A program made the translations under genes and the position numbers. From positions 47,611,863 to 47,675,862 of the forward strand of contig JALGPY010000010.1 in assembly GCA_023055425.1 (NCBI GenBank): DNA of 64,000 bases, given 5' to 3'. This stretch comes from Linanthus parryae (Eukaryota; Streptophyta; Magnoliopsida; Ericales; Polemoniaceae). This document shows, one piece after another, positions 22,741 to 33,404 of this stretch (within the stretch, counting starts at the first letter, position 1; each line of letters begins with the position of its first letter). The notes below the pieces were generated by a model. That model was given only the letters and a program-made list of their open reading frames with translations, was not told the DNA's origin and ran no database searches.

Positions 22741-23340
22741 TTTGAGGTCAAAATCAAGAGAGCTGCACAAACAAGGATCCTGGTGGAATAGGACCAACAA
22801 CAGGAAAGCATTTATGGCCATGTAAACCCTATTCTTCTACAATCTTTACCGGTATAGCTTTTGGTGCCTTTTCCCCCTCCTGAAATGCGGGGTTGGAAGG
22901 TTTCTGAAAGCAAAGTGAATTTACAAAATTTTCAAATATAAAAGATGTTAGCTTCGACATCCTCAATATTTTGATTAGTTTGATAGATATTCTTTAAGTA
23001 GCCCACTGTTGGAGTTGCAAACAAGCACGAAGATACACTCGAAAATTCACTGGGCTAACACTCAATACAGTAGCAATACTCAATACAGTAGCAATACTCG
23101 GGCTTTTATTCATAAAAATCAAGGCCGAGTTTAGCTTTTTATAAGCAAAAACATAGACTGAACAAGAAATGCATTAATAAAAATTGACCTAACTAACGCA
23201 CTTATTAAAGAAATGACAACCACTCAACAGTAAATTTGCCAATTTCCTGAGAATTTTAGTAATCTCCTCCATCTCCATTTCTTCCTTCTTCCATAGTAAA
23301 AATGATTATCCGGTTTCCTTGATCTAATTGTCTTATTTCA
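22741..23340 (-). repeat. Partial 3' LTR of the decayed gypsy element
   Basis: It begins with TG immediately after the purine-rich tract and runs to the Helitron junction. It contains a perfect tandem doublet of an 18-bp unit, AATACAGTAGCAATACTC, at about 23065-23100. The other LTR is not in view. Confidence 0.55.
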
Positions 23341-23354
23341 TCATTCTCTCCCGT

Positions 23355-25061
23355 TTAAAAAGAACTCTCCTCTAGAGGATGGTGTATGAAACTCATCTTC
23401 TGTGATCCAAGTGGTGTCGATGTCTGGGCGGGTTGCCCACTTGACAAGGCTCCTACAGACAATACCTCCATTTGTGGGAACATTTTATCGTCAAGTGCCT
23501 CTGAAATTATGCCGGACTTGTACGAGGGGAGTGGTGGAGCCTTTGGGTCATAGGTTGTGGGGGGTAGAGGAGGAACTGTTTGAAATGTTCTATGACAAGG
23601 GAGCAAATCTTCCACGTTAAAGATTGGGCTACTAGCCATTTCAGAAGGTGAGTGTAGTTGGTAAGCATTAGGACCAAACTTCAAAGAGTGCGATGAAACC
23701 CAATGGCACGCACATGAAGTTTCTTGAAAGAGTTCTTGGAATATCGCTCAGGACACACACTGACCATGACATAATCTCTTTCATGAAAATTCATATTACG
23801 TTGGTGCGAGTTAGCTAGAAGACGATAATCTTCACTACTTCGCGAGATGTTCTCCCTAATTATGAATGCGTTCGGCAAAAGACTTGTTTAGTCCAAATGA
23901 GCTAGCATCGACAGGGTAACTTGAACATATCAATTGGATGGCGAGGGATAAATGTGTGAGCTATCTCAAAGGGCTCTTGCCAGTTGACCAAGTGATAAAG
24001 TGGTAAGCAAACTCAACAGTTGGGAGAACCAAGTCCCTAAGTCCTGGTGTGTCTTTATCAATGCACCGCAATAAGTATCTGAAGCCGGTTAACAAATCTG
24101 TTTGACCATCGATTTGTAGATGATAGGGAGATGAAAATTTTAGTTGAGTCTCAAACAATTTCCATAGCGTTCGCCAAAAACAAATCACAAACTTGACATC
24201 GCAATCATAAATAATGGATGTAGGCAATCGATGGAGACGCATAAAAAGTACATTTTGCGACATGTGAAGCATTTTTTTGTCTTGTTGCAAGAAATGAAAT
24301 TCACAACCTTAGAAAATCTTTGCGCCACGACCATAATAGAATCATGCCCTCACGCAGTCTTTGGTAGGCATAGAACGAAACCCATACCTTTTCAAGGTTC
24401 ACGTGAAACTAGGAATGGAGTGTACAATTTTGTATTTTTCTTCTATGCTTTCGAAAACAATTTTATCGCCGTCCTAACCGTCCACCAGGTCATCGTTTAT
24501 GTAACTCCTAAACAAGAAAGTCTCTCATTGATGGGCGATGAATGCAAAGTTTGGAACCCCCTAAAGAGGTAGCCATCTTGAATAACAAAATCAACATGAT
24601 CACGACTATCTTTATCTTTGACATCATGGTAGATACTGCCAAAGTCAACACACATGTTAGACTCTTCTTTCAGTCAATCAAAGCCAACAACATGAGCACT
24701 CATAGTCCGTAGCACCGTAATAACACGACTCAAAGCATTGGCAACTTTATTCTCAACGCCTAAACGATGCTTAAGGACGAAAGTGTACTCTTGAAGAAAC
24801 TCAAACAGTTTCTTCAACACGATGCCTCCAGTTTAAGTTCCTTTGAGAATGTAGGCAGCATACAGCCTGGTGATCAGAGTAAACTAAAAACTCTTGAAAC
24901 AACAAATAGTACCTCCAAAAGTAAAGTGCTTGCACAAAAACATAAAATTCCTTTTCATAAGTTGAACACTTTAGTTTTGCTCCTTTAGGTTTCTCAATGA
25001 AGAATGTAATGTGATGACCTTCTTGAATTAGTATCCCTCTAATGCCTACTCCTTGAAGCAT
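23355..25061 (-). pseudogene. Decayed gypsy pol: RNase H, integrase and integrase C-terminal fragments
   Basis: Several short minus-strand frames align in order with a Ty3/gypsy polyprotein. RNase H lies at 24801-25061 (GVGIRGILIQEG, then STYEKEF and YSDHQA). The integrase core is spread over about 23961-24430, with a block resembling D-S-x-x-V-V-x-x-R-F-S-K near 24310-24350 and WRTLWKLFETQLKFSS followed by QIDGQTD further on. The C-terminal tail lies at 23355-23878 and ends with SPIFNVEDLLP. There are many frameshifts and stops, and no reverse transcriptase or gag is visible upstream. Lineage is uncertain; the tail resembles chromoviruses but I cannot see a chromodomain. It is non-functional. 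Confidence 0.75.
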
Positions 25062-25140
25062 TACACTAACACTTCAAAAAACTTCACTAAAAAGCTGGGC
25101 TGTCTCAAAACAAGAGTTTAACCATCTTGTCCTTGATCTC

Positions 25141-26137
25141 TTCGAACCCTTATTTGCACGCATCCACTTGAATTCTCCTTGTTTCATGCAATAATGTATA
25201 GTTATAGGCGATGTAATAGAACTAAATCATTTAATGATCTTTGATAGAACATGGTCAAACCATGAAATCTTCAATCTTTTTGAGATGGTCTTGGATATAG
25301 GCGTTTTTGAATTGAAGATGATTTGACGGCGGTTCATTGGTGGAGGTGGTGGTTGTCTAGGCAAATGAAGAAGGTGATGATGATGAACAAGAAGAAATTT
25401 CAAGAATTTCTTGGTGGAGAGAGAGAGGTTGGAGGAGCCACCACCTCACCTTGTGAGGTGTCACCTTGTGAGGTGTCAAAAGGAGTTGGACAACTGGCAT
25501 ACATGCATGGAGGGCGGATGAAGTGTAATTTTTCAAACTTTAGGGCAAGTTTAGCATTATGTAAGAATGTCATACTTTAAGGAAATTTCAATGTGGCCCC
25601 AAATCTTATAAAATAGTCTATAAGCACCCATAATTTCAAGTATTTAGAGATTACAAAAGAGTCCCAACATTCCCAGATATTACATAACTGCCCTAGTTCT
25701 TACAAATCGCACAACTACCCCAAATTTTAAAAATACAACCAGATATCCCCTACTTTCCAAGTGTCAGCCCCTCAGCTGAACAAGAAGTGTGCACAATCAA
25801 CTCAAAGTTTCATTTTATTACACTTTGACCCTCATAAAGATTACAGGCTGTTACACTCGAACCCAAGCCCAACCCATTATAAAAAAACTCTAAACCTAAA
25901 TTCATTTTGCGAGGCAACATGATATTTTATTTAATTAAAATGATAAAATTGAGATTAAAAAGATAACTAATATTATGTTAATTGATTGAAACTAATAATG
26001 CAATTAGCACATTTAACATTATTTTACACTAACTTATTAACAAAACATGTTAAACACAATGTTTGTTATATCCATTTAGTTAGAGATGTATCCGTGACCT
26101 ATATATAAAAGAGGCTAAGCCTTGGACACCTCATTGC
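25141..26137. other. No gene recognised
   Basis: Sequence between the decayed gypsy and the copia insertion. It contains a 15-bp tandem doublet CACCTTGTGAGGTGT at 25448-25477, otherwise nothing recognisable. The copy of the target duplication ATTGC at 26133-26137 ends it. Confidence 0.6.
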
Positions 26138-27429
26138 TGTTGGTATTGTTTATCTTAAATATCCCTAATCTATTATATTGAATAATGGGATGATCAACTA
26201 TAGACTAGTATGTGGGTAGATTGATATGTGGATATCAAGTCTAACACATGGGTATGCATTAGGAGTAATGGCATACTGGATAGACCCACCACGAGAAGGC
26301 TACATTATATTATGTCAACCCACAAGCGCTTCTCGTTCTGCTAATGGTGTTGTAATCCTTAGACTTGAAGTTACTTGATTCTCTAGTTGTGAAATATCAT
26401 GCTTTGATATTATCAAACGTTACACCGTGACTGGGTAACTATAAAGATAACAATCGGGCATGATAGGAAGCAAGCTTAGAGGTGGAAGTGATGTAGACAG
26501 GATTTGTCCCTCCTACATAAAAGGAATAAATATCCACAGCCACTCGAGGGGTAGAGCTTATGGAATGTCTGGCCAGACTCAAATAAATCAATATGGAGAT
26601 ATTGATGTTATCTGCATGGATAAGTCTATTCTCAGGATCAAGAAACTATGGATTGGATATACGAGTGTGACAAATATGTCTCGTGTCCAATCCGGATATG
26701 GAGACAAAGGGATAACACAACACGGTAACATTGGGCACAACGTTTGTCGGGATCACTTACTATTTCTATTAGTTGGGTGGCATAGATGTGTGCTCGACAC
26801 CGCTCTATGTTTGTAATAGTTATTACCAACTAAGTAGAAATCTATGGGGTCGCACACCGTATGGATTAAACTGGATATGGGTATCAATTAGTTGGACTAA
26901 TTAATAAAAGGATCATAATGCAACCACAAGCAAAGTTAGTAGGACTAATTTGCAAGTGGACTAATCCATGTAAGGACATGATTCGTATTGGGGATTTTAT
27001 GTAGCTAATAAAGAGTTATTACTATACAAAAAAACTCTAACTTGTTATTTTCTCACAAGAGTCAGTATTGAGATAAACATAATAAAGCAAGAGAGAGAGA
27101 GAGACAAGTCTAGAGGCCGAAGCCCCTAGACCCGTCACCCCACCTTGCCGCCGCCTGCCCCTTGGGCGTTGGTGGTGCCTCGTTTTGCGCGGTTCTTTCC
27201 TCCTTTGTTCCGTTGCTAGAACTACACGGTCGGAAGGAATCTGGTTAAAGATAAAAGGTGTGGATACTCGTAGAGACGAAGACACAATTCTTCATAGTGA
27301 TCACACAAACTAAGGTACGCATGTTTCTACCCTAAACATGTTATAATAGCTTGCCTGTGATCCTTGGAGGGGCTTGAGCAGGATTAAATTTTTGTTATTC
27401 CGCTGCGTAAACTGCATCAAAACCCTAAA
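26138..27429 (+). repeat. Left (5') LTR of the copia element, with ~106-bp deletion
   Basis: It starts TGTTGGTATTG. Compared with the right LTR, about 106 bp just after TGTTGGT are missing, after which the two run in parallel to the end. The end reads CCCTAAA where the right LTR has CCCTACA. Confidence 0.9.
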
Positions 27430-27430
27430 G

Positions 27431-27443
27431 TGGTATCAGAGCC
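27431..27443 (+). other. Primer binding site (tRNA-iMet) of copia element
   Basis: TGGTATCAGAGCC lies one base after the left LTR. It is the standard complement to the initiator methionine tRNA 3' end used by copia elements. Confidence 0.9.
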
Positions 27444-29056
27444 ACAAGTCTTAGCGCATAACGTGATATTATGTGTTACTGTTTTCAGTTTTACACCGTG
27501 TATGTTTTTTTACGCGAAAACTGAAATTAATTAGCATATTAGATGCATATTGAATTTGATTCAACCAAACAAGACCTAATTTTACATGGGATGTATGAAT
27601 TAGTCAGTTTGGATCACATATGATGTGATGAATTGGGTTTTGAAAAATTTGGGTTCTTAGGCACATAATTGAAGAAGGGTTTTTTCAAGTTATGGAAACA
27701 ACCAAACTTTGGAAACAAGGAAGGAAGGGGAACGAAGCTAGGGCCGAAACCCTAGCCGCTGCCCCTTCTCTTCCTTGCGCACCAAGCAGGGCCGCAACCA
27801 CCTAGGGGTTGCCAGCCTATGGTCGGCCCGGCCCGGTGGCGTGCGGCGGTCCATGGGGTTCGGCCTAGGTCTAGGTTGGATCTCTTGGACCGTTGTGATC
27901 CTAATTACTCAATTTCAACTAAAAATAAACAAGCGCGTTAAAAATTGATTTTAACTGTATTATGTGCTTTGTTGCATGGTGGATGGATATGGCCTAGGTT
28001 GTGGATGTTTACTTTTTGTGGTTTGGTTTACGGCCTCGAGCTGATCAAATTAATGTAATAGTTAGTTAATTTTATGGCCTGCGAGCTGATCATCTTCTCA
28101 ACATGTGAGGTTTTATTTATTTCTTTATTTATTCTAGATGCTAGGCTAGAATTATATTAATTAGATAATAGCCAAGAGCATGGAGAAGAAGACCGGAGGA
28201 CCAAGAAGCCACAAAGACGATGAGGACTCCCATCCTAGGCGCGCGGCTATGGTGGAGCACATGGTGATGAGCTTGTCACTTTAGGGCGTATATATATTAT
28301 CATTGACTTGTAATATCTTAGTCTAGGGGCCATATCATGCCACGTTAATTTTTCTTCTGTGGATGTTTATTATTTATGTCTTGTTATTTATTTTTGTGTG
28401 TATGGATGATACAAGCAAAACGCTAACAAGATAATAATAATAAACAAGTATGGTCTTTTATTGTGGATTACCCAATCCAAATAAGTAGATCATGTTGATT
28501 GGATCAACCAATCAAAATAATTACATTTAAATCCCTCAAAGGAAATATTACGTTGAATGCCTTCTCTTATTTTAACATCTTTCATGATCGGAGTTTATTA
28601 ATTTTGGGCTTGCCAAAGCAAGACGATTTTAATTTACCATGGTGTGATGCGGCGACACAAGAAAGTAATGTGTGGTTGTTGCAATAAGAGGTTAAAACCT
28701 AACTAAGTAGTTTCAATTGGATTGATGACTTAGAGGCATGGGATTGAGGTTATTTATGAGATAAATAAATAAGGAGTTATTTGCCCGGTTCCACCAAGAG
28801 TTGCATGTGGATGCAATTGGAAAGACGTTCCTACCTAAATAACTAATTCTTGGGTGACTTACCAAAACAAGCTCAAGAAGAAGTGAAATATGGATCTTGG
28901 ACCCACTAGAAAGTATATGATATTTTCCGCATTAATGGTGAGGCTATTAATCCGAGAAAAATAGTGGGAGCTATATTTGATAATCTAGCAGTTATTGAAT
29001 ATGGTTAAATTGTTCAAAATACTAAAATTGCATATTTCTCATTTTGTACAATTCCA
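27444..29056 (+). other. Untranslated leader between primer site and gag
   Basis: About 1.6 kb with no convincing coding sequence. It contains a GC-rich block at about 27740-27890 and lower-complexity A/T sequence elsewhere. Confidence 0.6.
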
Positions 29057-29824
29057 ATGGAAAACAACAATCAATCATCGACACCATCCATGCGTTCTGT
29101 TCTTGAGAAGGACAAGTTGTCTGGTAACAACTTTTTCGACTGGTACAGAAACTTAAGGATTGTCCTTAAGCAAGAAAATAAGTTGTACATCTTAGATGCA
29201 CCTGTTCCAGCGCCACCTGCTGAGGATGCAACCGAGGTTGTCGTAAGGGCACATAAGAAAATTGTAGACCACAATAATGATGTGACCTGTCTCATGCTAT
29301 GCACCATGAGCTCTGAGCTTCAGAAGCTACATGAGAACATGGAGGCGTACAATATGATCGTACATTTAAGGAATCTCTTCCAAGAGCAAGCCGGACATGA
29401 GAGGTACGAGGTATCCAAGGCACTGTTCAAGTGTAGTCTCGCAGAGGGGAACCCAGTGGGGCCTCATGTACTCTGTATGATCGGGTACATCGAGAATCTC
29501 AAGAGGTTAGGCTTCCCGTTCGGCCAAGAGTTGTTCATCGATCTCATCCTGCAATCGTTGCTGGATAGTTATAGCCAGTTCATCATGAACTATAACATCT
29601 ATGAGATCAACAAAACTCTGCCTGACTTACTCAATATGTTGAGGACCGCTGAACATAGCGTTAATAAGGGAAAAGGCAAGGCCATAATGATGGTCCACAA
29701 GAAGAAGGGCAAGTCGGTTGCTTCTACTTCCAAAGGAAAGAGAAAGAAAGTTTCAAAATCCAAGAATAATGCCTTAAAGCCCGATGGAGGAGTGACTAAG
29801 GGTGAATGTCACTACTGTAGTTAG
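29057..29824 (+). pseudogene. Copia gag, stopped inside its zinc knuckle
   Basis: The frame starts at the ATG at 29057 and gives 255 residues of a copia-type gag, forming the particle that packages element RNA. N-terminal features include KLSGNNFFDWYRNLRIVLKQ. A Lys-rich tract (KGKGKAIMMVHKKKGKS) precedes a CCHC zinc knuckle that begins CHYC. A TAG at 29822-29824 falls within the knuckle, between its second cysteine and its histidine, while the remaining H and C positions are readable just after. The stop separates gag from the protease. Confidence 0.85.
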
Positions 29825-29899
29825 CCTGGACACTGGAGGAGGAATTGCCTCAAATATCTATAGGATAAAAGGCTTGAAATAGTGATTCCACCACCACCA

Positions 29900-31957
29900 G
29901 GTATTTTTGTTATAGATGCCAATCTTTCTATTTCTTCATCTTGGGTATTGGATAGTGGATGTGGATCTCACACTTTGTCGAAATGTGCATGATTTGAAAA
30001 GAAGTAGAAGATTGGCTAAAAGGGAGATAGACTTGCGCGTCGGGAATGGAGCAAGAGTTGCTGCATTAGCTATAGGCGTATATGAGTTAACTCTTTCTTC
30101 AAGGCTTATTTTAGAATTAGACAATTGCTACTATGTGCCTGCTATGAGCAGAAACATTATTTCTATTTTTTGTTTGGACGAGAAAGATTTTACTATTTCA
30201 GTAAAGAACAAAAGTTATTCCATTTATTTTGATAGTATCCACTATTGTAGTGGGCATTTGTCTAAAGGATCATATACCCTTGATCTAAGTAAGCCCATCT
30301 ATAACATTAATACTAAGAGCATTAAAATTAATGAATTAAATCCTACTTATTTATGGCACTGTCGTTTAGGCCATATAAATGAGAAACACATATCTAGACT
30401 CCATAAGGATTGATTACTAGACTCATTTGATTATGAATTATATGAGATGTGTGAATCTTGTTTAATTGGAAAGATGACAAAGTCCCCTTTCAATAAGAAG
30501 GTGAGAGGACTAGTGAGTTATTGGCGCTCATACATACTGATGTATGTGGACCGTTTCCCACGCCTGCTAGAGGTGGTTACACCTACTTCATTACGCTTAC
30601 TGATGATTTCAGTAAATATGGATTTTTGTACCTTAAGAAGGCCAAATCCGAATCCTTTGAATTGTTCAAAGAATTCAAGAATGAAGTAGAGAAGCAACTT
30701 GGCAAGAGTATGAAGGCTCTACGATCGGATCATGGAGGAGGATACTTAAGCCAATAGTTTGAAGACTGTCTTAAGCCAATCGGACCTTGTTGGACATGGT
30801 GCGGTCTATAATGTGTCAAACAGATCTTCCGATATCGTTTTGGGGAAATGCTCTAGCGACAACTGCTTTTACCATTAACCGTGTTCTATCCAAATCGGTT
30901 ATGAAGACACCATATGAGATATAGACTGGGAAGCATCCCATAGTGTCGTTTATGAAGATTTGGGGTTGCGACGTCTATGTAAAACGTTTACAAAGTGACA
31001 AGCTCGGACCCAAGTTAGATAAGTTTAAATTTGTGGGGTATCCTAAGGAAATTAAAGGGTATTACTTCTACAACCCAGTCAGGAACAAAGTGTTTGTTGC
31101 TCGAACCGGCGTATTCCTAGAAAGAGAGTTCGTCTCCAAAGGAGCAAGTGGGAGGACTGTGGAACTTGAAGAAATTCAAGAACCACTAATCACTGGTATG
31201 ACAATGGAGCATGAACATGAACCACAAGCGGTTGTGGAGGAGCCTGTTCAAGTAGCACAAGAACTCCGTAGGTCGAGTAGAGTACGTCACAAGAACTCCG
31301 TAGGTCGAGTAGAGTACGCCATGATAGAATCTATAATGTATGCCATGCTATATACTAGACCAGGTGTGTTGTACGCATTAAGTATGGCAAGCAAATATCA
31401 GTTCAATCCAGGTGAGAGTCACTCTATTGTCGTCAAGAACATCCTTAAGTACTTGACAAGTACTAAGGATGAATTCTTGGTATTTGGAGGCGAGGAAGAG
31501 CTAAGATTAATCGGTTACACTGACGCTAGCTTCCAAACCGACAAAGACGACTATAGATCGCAGTCGCGTTATGTTTTTTGCCTAAACGGAGGAGCTGTGA
31601 GCTGGAAGAGCTCCAAGCAAGAGACAGTTGCTGATTCTACAACTGAGGCTGAGTACATTGCTGCTTCAGGCGCAACAAAGGAGGCTGTTTGGATAAAGAA
31701 GTTTATCACTGACCTTGGTGTGGTTCCTAGCATTGTGGATCCCATAACGTTGTACTGTGACAACACTGGGGCAATCGCACAGGCCAAGGAACCCCGTTCG
31801 CACCAGATGACGAAGCATGTACTTAGGATATTCCGTCTGGTTCGAGACATAGCGGATTGAGGAGATGTGAAGATATGCAAGATTCCAACAGATGACAATC
31901 TGTCAGATCCTTTCACAAAGCCGTTGGTTCAGCCAAATCATGAAGGGAACACTAGAG
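29900..31957 (+). pseudogene. Copia pol remnant: protease, integrase, RNase H; reverse transcriptase deleted
   Basis: The order is as in copia. The protease (near 29935-29980) has WVLDSGCGSHT in frame with a disrupted upstream. The integrase zinc region lies at about 30330-30480 (LWHCRLGHIN, then CESCLIGK). The integrase core runs over 30521-30757 (HTDVCGPF, LRSDHGG) and its C-terminal part over 30943-31140. Instead of reverse transcriptase the frame passes at 31256-31319 through a 32-bp tandem duplication, directly into the connection/RNase H region (SIMYAMLYTRPG, YTDASFQTD, STTEAEYIAAS). Roughly 1 kb that normally encodes the polymerase is absent. Stops near 30412, 30755 and 31858 and short gaps also break it. 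It could only move with enzymes supplied by another element. Confidence 0.85.
31256..31319 (+). repeat. 32-bp tandem duplication at the reverse-transcriptase deletion junction
   Basis: Two nearly perfect copies (31256-31287 and 31288-31319) start CACAAGAACTCCGTAGG. They differ at the last base. The period of 32 is not a multiple of three, so the second copy is read in another frame, yet the ORF stays open. Confidence 0.95.
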
Positions 31958-31993
31958 CTATAGGCATACGTGATGCACCAGATTGGCTCTAGT

Positions 31994-32006
31994 GCAAGTG
32001 GGAGAC
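31994..32006 (+). other. Polypurine tract of copia element
   Basis: GCAAGTGGGAGAC directly precedes the right LTR start TGTTGG, the position and form of the copia plus-strand primer. Confidence 0.8.
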
Positions 32007-33404
32007 TGTTGGTTTTGGATTTCCTAGAGGCAATCTGTTTAGTATTAACTTTAGTTGCTAGAATAATCATTGTATTATTTATGGAGATATTTAATATAAT
32101 AAAGTCCTTAGATTGCAGTTGTGTTGTTTATCTTAAATATCCGTAGTCCATTATATTGATTAACGGGATGATCAACTATAGACTAGTATGTGGGTAGAAA
32201 GATATGGGGATATCAAGTCTAACACATGGGTATGCATTAGTAGTAATGGCATACTGGATAGACCCACCACGAGAAGGCTACATTAGATTATGTCAACGTC
32301 ACAAGCACTTCTCGTTGTGCTAATGGTCTTGTAATCCTTAGACTAGAAGTCAATGGATTCTCTAGTTGTGAAATATCATGCTTTGATATTATCAAACGTT
32401 ACACCGTGACTGGGTAACTATAAAAATAACAATCGGGCATGATAGGAAGCAAGCTTAGAGGTCGCATTGATGTAGACATGATTTGTCTCTCCTACATAAT
32501 AGGAGTAAATATCCACGGCCACTCGAGGAGTAGAGCTTATGGAATGTCTTGCCAGACTCACATAAATCAATATGGAGATATTTATGTTATCTGCATGGAT
32601 AAGTCTATTCCCAGGATCAAGAAATTATAGATTGGATATACGAGTGTGACCACTATGTCTCGTGTCCAATCCGGATATGGAGACAAATGGATAACACAAC
32701 ACGATAACATTGGGCACAAGGTTTGTCGGGATCTCTGACTATTTCTATTAGTTGTGTGGCATAGATGTGTTGCTAGACACCGCTCTATGTTTGTAATAGT
32801 TACTACCAACTAAGTAGAAACCTATGGGGTCACACACCGTATGGATTAAACTGGATATGGGTATTAATTAGTTGGACTAATTAATAAAAGGATCATAATG
32901 CAACCACAAGCAAAGTTAGTAGGACTAATTTGCAAGTGGACTAATCCATGTAAGGACATGATTAGTATTTTGGCCTTTATGTAGTTAATAAAGAGTTACT
33001 ACTATATAAAGGACTTTAGCTTGTTATTTTCTCACACGAGTCATTATTGAGAGAAACATAACAAAGCAAGAGAGAGAAACAAGTCTAGTGGACGAAGCCC
33101 CTAGACCCGTCAGCCGCCCTTGCCGCCGTCGGGCCCTTGGGCGTTGGTGGTGCCTCGTTTTGCGTGATTCTTTCCTCCTCTCTTCCGTTGCTAGCACTAC
33201 ACGGTGGGAAGGAATCCAGTCAAAGATCTAAGGTGTGGATACTTGTAGAGACGAAGACACAATTCTTTGTAGTGATCACACAAACTAAGGTACACATGTT
33301 TCTACCCTAATCATGTTATGATTGCTTGCATGTGATCCTTGTAGGGGTTTGAGCAGGATTAAATTTTTGTTATTCCGCTGCGTAACCTGCATCAAAACCC
33401 TACA
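32007..33404 (+). repeat. Right (3') LTR of the copia element
   Basis: 1398 bp, starting TGTTGG and ending CCTACA, followed by the target duplication ATTGC. It retains the roughly 106-bp segment lost from the left LTR. Confidence 0.92.

Larger units (their letters stand above)
22741..25140 (-). mobile_element. Decayed Ty3/gypsy (chromovirus-like) 3' part with partial LTR
   Basis: Minus-strand remains run in the order RNase H, integrase, integrase C-terminus, polypurine tract, LTR. The polypurine-like tract (AACGGGAGAGAATGA on minus) lies near 23341-23358. The LTR starts at 23340 with TGAAATAAG. It is cut at 22740/22741 by the Helitron, so the Helitron went into this older LTR. Confidence 0.75.
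26138..33404 (+). mobile_element. Ty1/copia LTR retrotransposon, reverse-transcriptase-deleted, with target duplication
   Basis: Two LTRs (26138-27429 and 32007-33404) bracket a 4.6-kb interior in plus orientation. A tRNA-iMet primer site follows the left LTR and a polypurine tract precedes the right one. ATTGC flanks both ends (26133-26137 and 33405-33409), a 5-bp target duplication. The LTRs differ at many positions, so the insertion is not recent. LTR length and gag style suggest a Tork/Angela-like lineage, but I am not certain. Confidence 0.92.
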
